A DNA stretch of 64,000 nt from Scleroderma bovista (lineage: Eukaryota > Basidiomycota > Agaricomycetes > Boletales > Sclerodermataceae), in contig JAYMGJ010000098.1 of NCBI GenBank assembly GCA_037178675.1, forward strand, positions 248,001 through 312,000. The letters are read 5' to 3'. The notes below the pieces were generated by a model that did not search any database, had not been told where the DNA came from, and saw only the letters and a program-made list of their open reading frames with translations. The position numbers were made by a program, and so were the translations under genes. The first letter of the stretch is position 1. Every line of letters begins with the position of its first letter. Positions 1 through 12,723 of this stretch are shown piece by piece.

Positions 1-1568
1 AGCTTCACTGTCACCAGGCATGAACAGTAATTACATACAGGGCGGTAATGGAAATACACGCAAGTTGCAGCTGGATACCGATCTTGAAGGCCGCAAGACG
101 CCAACTCAGCAGCCTACGATTGGACCGGTGAGTGATCGATCATTGGCTCTGGCAGTTGAACACCCTAAAGGCGTGTTGAATAGCGCGGATCTGCCGGAGA
201 GGGAGATCGTGCAGCCACCACGACTGGTACGGTACCATGGGATCAGAGAGAGAAGCACCTTGGTCAGCGAGCTTCAAACCCCAACCTGAACTATGGGTAC
301 AACAACCAAGTGCAAAAGAGCACCATCCCGAATGTTCCCCCCATTCCTACTCAATATCTCAGTCAAGCAGGAAGTGTGCAAGCGCCTCGTCTTGGATCTA
401 ACTTCGGACAAGGGGTTGCTCAACAAAACCAGGCTGAAGGCGCTCAGGTACTTGCAGGCTTCCTCGGTTCTCCGGTGGATATTCCTACTTTGATCGCTAC
501 AAAGGGGTACAACCCTGCCAATTTCGACACTCGTCCACCCTTTGTACGTTATTTCTATTGCTAGATGTCCAAGGAGGTTTTATTTCCTGTTCGCAGGCGC
601 GATACTTTGTCATCAAGTCGTATACCGAGGATGACGTTCACAAGTCTCTCAAGTATGAAATTTGGAGTTCGACTGACCCAGGAAATAAGCGCCTAGACAA
701 GGCATTCAAAGAATGTGCTGGAAGAGGTCCAATTTATCTCTTCTTTAGCGTCAACGCAAGGTAGGTTGGATTTGGTCCACGTTAGGACCTTTCTTAAGCA
801 GAGTTTAGTGGGCATTTCTGTGGGATGGCGGAGATGTTGACTCCTGTGAGTTCGTGGGTGATGTTGAATGCTTGGTAGTACTGAATCCCCGTTAAGGTCG
901 ACTATACACGAAGCAGTACTGTGTGGGCGTCTGACAAATGGAAGGGTGTGTTCAAAGTTCGATGGATTTTTGTCCGCGACATTCCTAATGGTACCCTTCG
1001 TCACATCCGCTTGAAGTTAGTATTCCATTGTGTTGTTATTGTAGAATTGACGCTACCCTTCATCCAGCAACACCGCTGAACGCAAGCCGGTTACGAATTC
1101 GAGGGATACACAAGAGCTGTTACCCGAAGCAGGCCAAGAAATGCTACGTATCTTTCATACACACCCAGCAAGGACATCTCTTTTGCAAGATTTCGCGTTT
1201 TACGAGGTGACTTTCCACTCCGTCAATATAAATGCCCAGCTGACCTTCATTAGCTCCAATCCCTACAAAAGATACAAGCGCAACAGCATGCGGCCTCTGC
1301 CTCTGAGACATCGACGCCTCAGTCTCAGTCACCGCCTCCCCAGCAGACCATGTTCCCCATGGGAAACATGGGAAATCCGAATGCTATGTACGGTGCCATG
1401 ACTCCGAGTATGAGCGGAGCCATGCTCCAGATGCAAATGCAGATGGGCATGATAAATCCTTTTGGGATCCCCCAGACCCAGGCCATGCACCAGAGCGTCA
1501 TGCGCCACCCCAGCCCGGGTCCGACGAACAACCAGAATTATATGAGCATGAGTGGGGTGCCATTCTGA
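1..1568 (+). CDS. YTH-domain m6A RNA reader, 5' end outside window
   Basis: The frame is open to the left edge, so the N-terminus is missing. Several short introns split the gene. A Gln/Pro/Asn-rich lead (to about 540) is followed by the YTH domain: [20 protein letters not shown] (about 598-655), [15 protein letters not shown], then [30 protein letters not shown] and [13 protein letters not shown]. Trp in YEIWSST and Trp in STVWASDKW sit where YTH proteins build the aromatic cage for N6-methyladenosine. The tail after the domain is Met/Gln/Pro-rich and ends GVPF at 1568. The arrangement (disordered arms around one YTH domain) is that of cytoplasmic YTHDF-type readers, which control mRNA decay and translation; that role is inferred. 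Domain assignment is firm, the 5' exon joins before 310 are not. Confidence 0.88.
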
Positions 1569-2077
1569 AGTGTCATCGTCACCTACGAAAAGAAACGTCA
1601 CACAAGCTAACCGTCGGATATTAGATCTCTTCAATTTCTTGAATGCCAGTGCTGTTTGCATATCGTGCGGTTCCCTTTGAACTTCTGCTCTAATCTTGTA
1701 CATGTACTATGCCGTCCCTCTTTCTGCTGTGTTTTGGTATTAACACCCATAACGTCTTTGTCTCCCCCATCAATGTGTTACCCGACTACTTTTTGATCAC
1801 ATTTACACTGCAGCTACCGAACGGCCATGGACACAGGACACTGAATGGACGTGGATATCCGCTTGTTGCTACAATGTAATCTACATAGTTCCATTAAATT
1901 TAACGACAGCGATACGATAGGTTTAACTGCACCCCTATTGCTGTCATTGTCAACAAGACAAAACAAGATAGTGAGGTTAGTTGCGAACGAGTTGGGGCGA
2001 CGATATTATTCACGCGTCGACTTGTCCTGTTTCGTCTCAAGCTCAAACGGCCAAGTAACGGCGCCAGAGTCACAATC
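1569..2077. other. Intergenic, YTH to nudF
   Basis: Between two genes on the same strand. It should hold the 3' UTR of the YTH gene and the promoter of the LIS1 gene. I see no further coding signal. Confidence 0.5.
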
Positions 2078-3769
2078 ATGTCTTTACTTTCCGAGCGGCA
2101 GAGGGAAGAATTGTGCGTGATTATCGCAACTTTGTGTAATCACCGCTAATGCTGTATCGATCCAGACATAAGTCCATGCTGGAGTACCTTCACACCAACA
2201 ACTTCATCTCCGCGTACAATGCATTGAAGGAAGAGGCTAGCGTGGAATATACTCCAGATCCCAAGGCCAAGTACGCTGGTCTTTTGGAGAAGAAATGGAC
2301 AAGTGTTATCCGTTTGCAGAAGAAGGTGCCGGCTTGGCTTGCATCACCAGTTGTTGATGAGGCTCATTTAACAATAGATCATGGACCTCGAGACTCGAAA
2401 TGCGTCTCTCCAAGAAGAACTATCTCTCGCCCCCTCAAAGCGTGCAACTATGCAAGCCGATTGGGTCCCCCGCGCCCCTGCTGCTCACGTGCTTACAGGA
2501 CACAGACAGAGCATAACGCGCGTAGCCTTTCATCCGCAGTATTCGTTACTTGCCTCAGCAAGTGAAGATGCGACTGTCAAGATATGGGACTGGGAGACAG
2601 GGGAGTTCGAAAGGACGTTAAAAGGCCATCAGAAAGTGGTCAACGATGTAGAGTTTGACCACAAGGGACACCTGCTGGGTAAGTTCTGATACCTGCGACA
2701 TCACCTTGTACTGCTTAGCAAGAGCTCCCTGCGGGGAACTTTTTAGTAACGTGTTCGGCGGATCTGTTCATCAAGATATGGGATTCGCAGAATGAGTGGA
2801 AGAATGTCAAGACGTTGACTGGTCATGATCATGCTGTTTCTTCAGCACGGTTCATGCCGGGAGATCAGTATGTTGTCAGCGCAAGTTGGGATCACTCCAT
2901 CAGAATATTCGATGTTGCCTCGACGTGCGTCGTATTCACTTTCTGGCACCTGTGATATTCATGCATCCACGGTTAAAGGCACCTTGTACGGACTATACGC
3001 GGACACACCGACTGGGTGCGTTGCGTCGTGCCATCTGATGACGGCCGACTGCTTGCGAGTGCATCGAAGGATCAAGTATACATCTCTAGTTTTCCATGTT
3101 TTTGCGCATTGACCTTGTGATGCAGACCGCTAAGTTGTTTGACCCCATTACAGGGGAGCAAAAAATGGAATTCAGGGGGCATGATCACCAAGTGGAGGTT
3201 GTTTGCTTTGCACCCATATCTTCATACGATGCGATTCGCGAGCTAGCAGGCATTCCGGTCGGGATCACCCCCTGAATTTGTACCGCGACATTGACGTACC
3301 CTTTTCATATAGAACACTGATCGGACGAAGAAACTGGGAGCATATGCAGCGACAGGTTCCAGGGACAAGACAATTAAGCTTTGGGATACTCAGAGCGGTC
3401 AAATGTTGAAGAACCTTGTACGTAGCATATCACTTTCTTACGAGGCATTGCTGATGCTTTGGGAGGAAGGCTGGTCACGATAATTGGGTACGAGCCCTCG
3501 TGTTCCACCCTTCTGGAAAACTTTTACTTTCCGCTTCGGATGACAAGACTATTCGAGTATGGGAACTTTCAACTGGTCGATGCATGAAGACGGTTGAGGC
3601 CCATACGCACTTCGTTGCAACGCTTTCCTGGGGACGACAGAGGGTGTCCGTAGGGGCAAGTAAAGCAAATGGCGCTGATGGAGGTGATTCCAAGTCAGGG
3701 GAAGAGAAGCTTGTCAATGTGATCGCATCCGCTGGGGTGGATCAAATGATCAAGATTTGGCTTCCATGA
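2078..3769 (+). CDS. nudF: Nuclear distribution protein nudF / PAC1 (LIS1)
   Basis: LIS1 family: binds dynein heavy chain and keeps it on microtubule plus ends, needed for nuclear migration in hyphae. The start [12 protein letters not shown] at 2078 is spliced to [20 protein letters not shown], giving a LisH dimerisation motif. A short coiled coil follows ([13 protein letters not shown]), then WD40 repeats: [16 protein letters not shown]...[67 protein letters not shown] and [14 protein letters not shown] at the C-terminus. That order is LIS1-specific. Introns are about 50 nt; the first has donor GTGCGT just after codon 11. The last blades carry a Gly/Ser/Lys-rich insert (about 3640-3710), as fungal LIS1 often does. 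Confidence 0.93.
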
Positions 3770-4143
3770 GACGAATGGACGGCACGGCAGGTTACCTATG
3801 CTGTTCTGCGATGTGAAGCACGATGGAAACACGCATTCTTTTTTTTTTGTTGCAGGCTTTGTAAGTCTCCTTGACCATCCTTTTTCAGTTGTACAGGAAG
3901 TGACATGGCTTGCATAGCAATGGCCAGACATCCACACAACTCACGATCCTTGATTAATCGCTTTTTTTCGATCCCAACTGCATACCCGTATATACATATA
4001 TTTTTGTGTAGTGGTGTGGTGTGAAAACACGCTAATGCTTCGGAAATACCATGAGAAAACGAGGCATGGGTGACAGGGACGGTCACGCGTCACGTCACTC
4101 ATTTCCCAAACAACCACTACTGCCAAGTTTGCAGAGACCAGCG
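3770..4143. other. Intergenic, nudF to kinesin
   Basis: Contains a poly-T run near 3838-3848 followed by TTGCAG, presumably nudF 3' UTR, and the promoter of the kinesin gene. No coding signal seen. Confidence 0.4.
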
Positions 4144-7100
4144 ATGGCGCCTCCGTCGTCGTCGTCGTCTGGCTCGACCACCTCTGTACAAGTCGGTAGG
4201 TGCTACTCGTCGATGTTTTCTTCGTGTATTTATGTTGCACAGCGCTGCGTATTCGACCAACTACACCGCAGGACGCAATATCCATACCCGCTCGTTTTCA
4301 GAGGATTGTCATTCATGCCACGTCCCAGACCAATGTAGCTGTCGATGCTTCGTCTGCTGCGCCAGCTGCTTCCGGTTCTGCCACCGCTGTCGCTACTCCT
4401 ACCACGACACCAGCCAAAAAGCAAGTGTTTGCCTTTGACCAGGTCCATTCCCCAAATACCACCCAGCATGCTCTGTTTACCAGCACTGCACTGCCCCTCA
4501 TTTCGCGTTTCCTGGAAGGATTTAACTGTACAATCTTGGCCTATGGCCAGACAAGCAGTGGAAAGACCTTCACCATGACTGGCGTCGATTTGGATGCAAA
4601 TCCCTCTGACCCCCACAACGGTATGGGCATTATACCAAGAGCTGTATCGACCATATTCTCGCAAGCAAAGAAGCTCAAGGAAGAACGAGGCGCGTCTTGG
4701 AACTATACCATCAAAGGATCGTTCATAGAAATTTATAATGAGGATTTAATCGACCTGCTTAGCTCGGACGACACGGGTGGCGTCCGACGCGAAGTTCAAA
4801 TCAGAGAAGCGAAGGATGGATCTATTATCTGGGGTGGCCTCCGGGAGGTCAGCGTCCGTAGTAGCGCTGAAGTCATGAAGTAAGTATCACCGTCGTCATC
4901 GAAACGAAAACGAGTTCTCATTTCCACCGACTTGCAGCCTCATTCGCCAGGGCACATCTATTAGGCGCACAAATGAAACCGACATGAACGCCCAGTCGTC
5001 ACGTTCGCATGCCATTTTTTCTTTGACATTGACCCAAAAGAAATACACCGGTTCTGGTATACCTCCTCGTTCGTCATCTCCTTTACCCCTATCTGGACGT
5101 TCGCCTTCCCGGATTGCCCGCCCGGGTTCGCTGTATACCAATGGGTCTTCGCCAACCGCTGCACGGGTGTCATCTCCAACCCCGGTCAGACCTGCAACTC
5201 CGAGCTTCCAGGTCGCAATGGGAAGGGGGGGTGGACTGAGACCATCTAGTGCGCTTGGTTTGCGACCACCTGATAGTCGGTCAGACAATGTTGATGACGA
5301 CTCCGGAGAGTGGACAACGATAGTATCCAAATTTCACTTCGTGGATTTGGCTGGTTCAGAGCGGGTAATCATGTTTTCCGTGAATTCATTCCCAGTTGTT
5401 GACACCATTTCCAGCTCAAGCGGACTGCGGCGGCTGGTGAACGTATCAAGGAGGGCATTTCAATCAATAGTGGCCTTCTGGCTCTTGGCAATGTCATTTC
5501 TGCACTCGGAGACCCGTCTCGAGCAAAGTCTCACACAAACTCCCACGTTCCCTACCGTGACTCCAAACTCACTCGACTTTTGCAAGATTCGCTCGGAGGC
5601 AATGCCCATACATTGATGATCGCCTGTGTCAGTCCAACGGAGTGGAATGTTGCCGAAACAGTCAACACACTCAAGTATGCTAACCGTGCAAGAAACATCA
5701 AGAATCGCGCCGTGGTCAATGAAAAAGAGGACGGATGGGACGACATTGAATGGCTTCAGGGGACTGTTACTCGACTGCGTAAAGAACTCAAACTTCTTAA
5801 AGAGGGCGGGGTCACGTCTGCATCTCACGACTTGCCGGGGACTGTCATTGAGTCAACAGAGAGTCCCAACAAGAGAATGCTCCAGCAGATGTCAGAGCTT
5901 CAGAACAATTACGAAGACCTCCGCGAGAAATACGTCGACCGGACAGAGGAACTCGCAAGGCTACGTCGCGAACTCGGTGAAAAGCACCGGCAATCTTCTG
6001 GTGGGTGTGTGGGAGGTACTGCCAAGTATGAGGAGATTGTCGGGCCTGTTATCGAGGAGTACGAGAAAACCATCAGCGCCATGGAAGCAGAACTTGGGTT
6101 GAACCGTGCCGCGTTGCGCCTTACCAATGAGATGGTTGAAGAGAAAGAGGAGGAACTCTCCCAGATCACTGAGAGGCATGCGGCTACTGAGCTCTATGTG
6201 GAGGAGCTGAGGTCGCGTTTGGCAAAGCTGAGTGAACGTGAAGCGTCCACTGAAGTAAGTCGATCCAAATATAGGACATTGCGTTTTCTGATTCTCTGTA
6301 GGCCTATGTTCGTGACCTGGAGGAGAAGATGAAATCATATGATGAAACATCTGTGTCCTCCAGCGAGTCGCTGTCTGACTTGAAACGTGAAGTCGTTCGC
6401 TACAAGGAAGCAGAGGCACAGTCAATCACATACATTACCGAACTAGAAGCACGCCTTGCTCGGTCGGACGAATCTGTTCTCTCTTTGCAACAAACAGTGC
6501 AGCACCTCGAGGGCGAGTGTGAACGGAGGCGAGCGGAGGTGGAAACGTTGCAGACGCGGCTAGAAAGTCTGAAGAAAGATGGTGAGAGTTGGCGAACAGA
6601 TCTGGAGGGACGGGAGAAGAAAGTGAAGGAGCTGGAATTGAAGATGGAAGAGTGGAAGAGGAAGAGAAAGGAAGCAGGAGAAGATCGCGAGCGTCTCGGC
6701 AGCATGGTTGGTGAAGTCGAACAAGCGAAACGCAACCTGGAAGACTTGGGCACCGCAAAGGCCAGCGGGCCTTCTGCTGGCTCTTCTGGTGTGAATACGC
6801 CAGTAACGACCGACCTTTCTGTCGAGACCCAACTCATCGCCTTGCAGCAAACGCATGCAGCCACATTGACTGATCTCGCTACCGTTTCTTCCAAATACCG
6901 CAATGCGCTGCAAGAGATCGCTGATCTTGCTGCCCAGATTCAAGAAGCTAAACTTTCCAATCCCACTATCCCGGAATCCCCTGACGAAACCACGGAGAGT
7001 CCAGTTGTCAGGAGAAGGATGACGACCTCCAGAAGCCGTGAAACATCGGGTGATCCAACTCAGCTTGAGGCACCTGGAAGACGGCATTTTTTCAGGCAAG

Positions 7101-10100
7101 CGATATCCTCGGAATCTCTCCACTCGAAGTATGGTCGCCGTTTTATATTCTCAAGGTGCATGCTCATTAGCTGTCAGATCATTATCGCAGTCACTTTCGC
7201 CGTCAGTTTCATTGTCGCAGGAGCTATCCTTGGCACGGTCGCGCAGAATTTCCAGCTCAAGTCATGGAACCTCTACTAGCCCACCCTCTCCGCATCGCTG
7301 CAATACGTCTCTATCGATTTCGAGTGTCAATGGAAGAAGTACACCCACTGAACAGCGGTCTGCCGTCAGCATGGAGAGAGAAATCATGCGGCTGCAAGAA
7401 GTTCTGAAAGAGCGGGAAGCCGAGATCCAGTCACTTGAAGCGTCTTTGAAAGAGCAGAGACAGACCTCTTCCACTAGGGCCTCGTCTACAATTGGCCAAT
7501 CCCCAAATGATGCGGATGATCCTTCCACCCATCTCTCACCTACTACGGCACAGAAGTTTCAAGCTATTCGAAAGAACATGGAGCTTCACGGCGTTACCCC
7601 ACTTGCAAACGGTACCACATCAGACACCGAGGTCGACGAATCCCTTGACCGACTCAATGAACTTATGCTGTAAGACCTCTATCTTCTGGCTCATGCCGAA
7701 CACTCCTTATTAGCCTTTCAGGTCTATGGCTCAGAAGGAATCCCAGCACAAAGAACTGGTCGATTCCTTGAATCAGCAGTTGGTCCAGGTCCGACGTGCA
7801 CACGATGAACTCGTGATATTGTCGCGCGACCAGGTATTATATATCCGTAGTAACGTGGATGGCTTCTGACACCTTTTTTATATATATATCGGTAGGCTCT
7901 CAATATGTCGACCGAACTGGAAGTTCTGCATGCTAAGCACGACCAAGCTCATGAGGAACTTACAGACATTCGTCAACGCGAAAACGATCTGGTGGAGTCC
8001 GTCAAAAACGCCGAGGCTGACTATGCCGCTGCTGTCGAGGCGCTACGGGCTGATCATCACCAAGCTCTGGACGCTAAGAGCAAAGAGGTTGATGAGCTTG
8101 TTGCACAGCTCAAGGATGAACATCAAGCGTCTTTTGAAACGCTCCGTACCCAACTTACTGACGCAAATGCTGCGCTTGACAAGGCGATTCGCGACCATGA
8201 GCAAGCCTTTGGAAAACTGGCAGCAGACCATGAATTTGAACTGCACCGCTCCTCTCAAGAAGCAAAACATGCCCTTCAGGTGCTTACTGAAGAACATCAG
8301 GCCTCTTTTGCGAAGCTTTCTGCCGAGCATGACGCAGCTATGAAGCGTAAAGATGAAGCTGCCGCCGCCGACCTCCACCGTACGGAGGAAGAGTATTACA
8401 ACGCCCTCACAAAGTTACGCAATGACCACGCTGAGGCTTTGCAAAAACAGACTGATGAAGCTGCTGCGATGCTTGAACGCCTTAAAGAGGACCACGCAAG
8501 TGAGATGCGGATGGCCGAGAAAGCTAGGGAGTGTTCGTTATCGGAGTCGGAATCCGCCCGTGACCAAGCTCTCCGCGAGCTTCAGGAGGAACACGCCGCG
8601 GCCATCGCTCGGAAGGAGACCCTGTATTCAGAGGACATGGAAAAGCTCCGGGCAGAGCACACCCGTATTCTTTCAAGCAAGGAGGAGGATTACAGGTCAC
8701 GACGGGAGCATATGAAGGTGGAGCATACCACCGCGATGGCCCTGCTCAGAGAACAATCCGAGGTGCAAATCGAGAGCCTCACGAAGGCAATCGAACAGCT
8801 ACAGAAGGAAGCCGCAGTATCAGCCACCAAAGCCCGTGAGGAACACGATGCTGCCGTTCAGGCACTCCAGGATAGGCATAATGCCGCTATTGCGCAGTTG
8901 ACCCGCCAACACGAAGTCGAAATTGCACGGGTGGAAGCGACTCAAGCTGACGAGTTGCAGGCTACTCTTTCGGAAATCACGCAAGAACGCGAGGCCCTTG
9001 TTGCGTCCCATTCTGATGCAATCAGGGAACTCCAAGCCGAGCATGAGGCTGCCCTGGAAGCTGCCCGCTGCGCTCTCAACGATGCACAGGAAAGCCACCG
9101 CAACGCTCTTGAAGATGTTCAGGCCAACACTGAGCAGCAATTGGCTCAAGAACGGGAGCGTTTGGCTGCAGCTCTTGTGGAGCTTGAACAGCGCCATTTG
9201 GCGCACCACGGTGAATTGGAGGAGGATCATACGGCGCTATGTAGGGAGCTTGAAGCTACCCGCAACAGTGCCAAAGCTGCAGAGCAAAAACATGACCAGG
9301 AGTTAGAGGCAGAGAGAGGGCGCTCAACATTGTCTCTGGAAAAGTCCCAGCTCAGACACACTAGCGAACGTGAAGCGATGCAGAAGGACGTTGATTCCCT
9401 CAAGAAAGAGCTCGAGTCACACCAAGCAGCAGCGGACAAGTTTGCGGAAGAACGAGTCAGGCAAGAACGCTTGATGTCTGAGAAGGCACGGCTAGTGGTA
9501 ACCATGGAGGAGGATTTGACAGCCGTTCGCTCCGAGAAAGAGGGACTAAAGGCTGAACTCGAGAAACTCAAGGCCGTACTTGAAAAGACTCAGGCTGAGC
9601 AGACCAAGCTTTCCCATGAGGCCTCGAAGCGCGAGTCTCTTGTTGACGAACTGGAGAAACATCGATCTCTTATTGCCGAGATGCAAGATACCTTACAACG
9701 TGCCAAGGACGAAAATGATACGCTGCAGGCAGAGAAAGCCAAGCAGGAGAACACGTTACGTGATCTGCAGGCTCAGATTGCGCGCAATTCCGTTGTTCAA
9801 GAAGCGTCGACGCCTAGAGCTACCCCGGACCGTAACCTTTCCTTCACCAGGATAAACAACTTAAACGGAAAGCTCCCGCCCCCAACCCCCCCACCTTCTG
9901 TACCGCCTCCCCCCGCGCCTAAGACACAGGAATCCAATTTCAGCATTTCGACGCAATCGTCAATAATCTCACCGTCGTCCTCGAAGGATTCTCATATCAC
10001 GGATTCTCCGGCAACCTCGGTTGTATCTATCAACATTCCAGGTGTCCCGCCTTTGGACGCTAAAGCGGCTGCTGCAAAGATTGAAGAAGACCTGCGACTT

Positions 10101-10539
10101 ATCAATGAACAGGAGGCCATGATTAAGACACTGAACAAGCAACTGTCTCACTGTGAGAGCGACCTTGCTACTCACATGGACCTCGTGAGCACGCTGGAGA
10201 CGTCTTTGAGTGAATCGGAGAAGAACCGTACGTAGCTGCCTCTGGTCTCAACCATTTCCACTGACACTGTCATGTTTGCCAGTCCGTAAAGCGCGGATAC
10301 AAGCGACCGAACTTGCTCGGGAGAGGGACTCTCTGAGTGCACAGGTGGATGGTCTTCGCAATGAACTTCAAGAAGCCCGTCGAGAAGTTGCCACGGTGCG
10401 GAAGTCGATCGTGGAAGAGAAGCAATCATTGGAATCCAAACTTGACGAGGAACGCCGGGCGAAGGAGCGGGCCCGGGCACAACTTGACTCTCGAATGGAA
10501 GAACTTCAGCGGCGGAAGTCCAAGTTTGCTTGCCTTTAG
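4144..10539 (+). CDS. Kinesin-4-like motor with very long coiled-coil stalk
   Basis: Start [17 protein letters not shown] is spliced to [20 protein letters not shown]. The motor has the P-loop [13 protein letters not shown] (about 4549), switch [12 protein letters not shown], switch [10 protein letters not shown], then [20 protein letters not shown] after an intron, [20 protein letters not shown] and [20 protein letters not shown], which ends the motor and starts the neck. These motifs fit the kinesin-4 (KIF4/KIF21) group best. A Ser/Pro/Arg-rich insert (about 5041-5310) splits the motor between switch I and switch II. From about 5760 to the end the protein is predicted coiled coil, with the exon 7905-10235 encoding about 776 residues dominated by a repeated L-x-x-E/D-H-x-x-A unit and closing with a Pro-rich stretch near 9880. 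No WD40 tail is present; it ends SKFACL. Expected length about 2000 residues. Confidence 0.88.
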
Positions 10540-11429
10540 CCGTGATTGCGCGTATTCGTTCTCTGCATGGATGGGTATAACTTGCCTTTTCCATCGTGTG
10601 TTGTCTTTTGGCCTCTACTTGTTTTCTAGCACTTATTTTCCCGCCGTATTCCACTTCGGATACCCTTGCGAGTCTAACTTTTACCGCTCCTTGGCTCATC
10701 TACTTATATGATCTACTATGAGTACCGCTTAACTGACAACCTATGCATGTTATAATATGACCAGAACGCTGGTGATTTGTTTAATAAGCAAGAGTCAATG
10801 CCATGCTGTAGATCGGTCCACTTTCAAGACCCACAACTTCCACAACAATTACACACCTAGTAGTTCTGTCGCCAGGTGTTCCTTCAACCATGCTCTCCTC
10901 AACGGAGATGCAGAGGGTGCACGAAACTCGGAACCGTCGACTTGAAAGAAAGCGTTCTTCATAGAACAAGAATACGATGGGTGCACTGTACTCGTTGCGA
11001 GCCTATCCTGCTTCCGTCCCTGGTGAGTAAAGCCTGTGCGCGGTTTTCGGATGTCTCAAGTTCAAACTTGATGGTGGTTCTCTCTCTCGGATTAAGTATG
11101 CAAAGCTATGCTCTGGATCGTAACTCGGGTCTGGTGACCGGGGATGTCGGCGAGGGAGACGCTGGATCATTTTCTGGGGGCCGGAGGTTCCGATCTACAA
11201 TTCAATCTGCCACCCGAAGGTTGTCGACTGCGTTTCACTCTAGAGGGAGCTGGTGTACTACAGAGGCCTCAGGCCTCCTGGCGAACTCGTAGGGTGTCTC
11301 TCTCACGTAATCAACGCGGGAGCAGATCACGATGGTCTCCTGATTAGGTCATTTCAGCCGGCGGCATGTGTTGATAGCGAGCCTCTACGTCATTTGGAAC
11401 AGAGACATATTTGACCAAGCAAACCTGCC
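10540..11429. other. Intergenic, kinesin to WC-2 homologue
   Basis: About 890 bp between same-strand genes. Small open frames exist but none resembles a known family or shows a credible splice pattern. Likely the kinesin 3' UTR and the upstream control region of the photoreceptor-type gene. Confidence 0.4.
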
Positions 11430-11465
11430 ATGAGCCAAGTCTGTCCATTCTTCCTCCCTCCTCCA

Positions 11466-12723
11466 ATGTCTGCTCGTCACCTGTCGTCACACAACTCATC
11501 CCAGACACCATCCGCCACGTTCGAATTCACCAAGAGAAAGCGCTGGGCTGATCTTCTCATCCACGAACTCTCCGAAGCTATCATTTTTGTCCTCTCCAAC
11601 GATGCAAAAGTCTGGTTTTGTGGCCGAGCCGTCTCTGAGCTTCTTGGCTGGAGGGATGCCGACCTCATCGATCGCAACTTTACAGACATTGTCAACGGTA
11701 GGTGGTGCATACGTTGTCGGCGCAGCACTTTTCGTCAACATGCCGTTTTCCACAGCCGAAGACCAGCAGACGTTCCACGTCGCATTTCAGGAATCACTCC
11801 GTACGCGCATGGAGATGAACTCATACATCCGTCTGCAGTGCATTAATGGATTCGCCGTCCAGCACACGTCTCAAGTGCTCTTCGAGCTCAAGGGGTATCC
11901 ACTTTATATCGACAACGAATCGACCCCTCGCTGTTTCTTCGCCGTTGCAAAGCCATTTCCAAGTCGGAATGTCACTATGTAGGTTATCATAGTCACTGCA
12001 TCAATAGCTTTTTTTTTTTGTTTTGTTTTGTTTTGCATGATGCTGAGCTTATTTCCCATCTCGAGGCTCAACACCTTCTTGGAGTTGAAGATCGAAAATG
12101 AGCGCCTGCAGCAGCGACTCGCGGAGCTGCGTGTGCGCACTGCTCCACTCACTGTCCCCCCACCAGGGAACCCCGTCCAGAGTGGATACTTGTATGGAGC
12201 GTCCAACGCTCGCATGGGCATCGCCGACATGTCTGGGTCGTACCATCATCACCACTTATCCAAGGTGGTTTACGATGACACGATGCAGCAAACTGCCAAT
12301 CAAACGCGAAATGTTGGATACGATCCACAAGACACCCACTCGTTTCGAGCACAATACACTTCTTCCTCTGGGGTGCAGCCAGAGGACGATGCTGGAGATG
12401 ATACCTCGAGGCGCAAAAAGGTTGCTGACGATTTTACTACTGTGTACGTATGTCGATTCACCCGTCTCCCCCGCAGATGCGCAAGACGCACGGAGCAGAA
12501 CAATACGTCTGTGTTACCTGTGGACGGACCGACTCCCCAGAGTGGCGAAAGGTAGGCAGCACAGTGCATGAAATCAGAAACGATCAGAAACCGATTTCTG
12601 GAACAGGGACCTCAGGGACCCAAGACGTTATGTAACGCTTGCGGGCTGCGATGGGCCAAGGAAGTTCGCAACAAGGTAGATGAAAATTCAGGCGGGGCAG
12701 GTTCCTCATTTGGGGCGCCGTGA
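11466..12723 (+). CDS. wc-2: White collar 2-like PAS/GATA protein
   Basis: WC-2 partners the LOV photoreceptor WC-1 to drive blue-light responses, including mushroom development; this role is inferred from domain order. One PAS domain (ELSEAIIFVLSNDAKVWFCG, SELLGWRDADLIDRNFTDIV, then RTRMEMNSYIRLQCINGF after an intron) is followed by a short coiled coil (FLELKIENERLQQRLAEL) and a GATA zinc finger CVTCGRTDSPEWRK joined to GPQGPKTLCNACGLRWAK (C-x2-C-x18-C-x2-C), split by an intron after WRK. Met at 11466 (MSARHLSS) is preferred; an in-frame Met lies at 11430. The frame stops at 12723, only 20 residues after WAKE. A spliced longer tail cannot be excluded. The PAS intron before the coiled coil contains a poly-T/(TTTTG) tract. 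Confidence 0.85.
12009..12035. repeat. Poly-T and (TTTTG)n microsatellite in intron
   Basis: Run of T followed by three TTTTG units inside an intron of the WC-2-like gene. It lies where the polypyrimidine tract would be and is likely length-variable. Confidence 0.8.
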
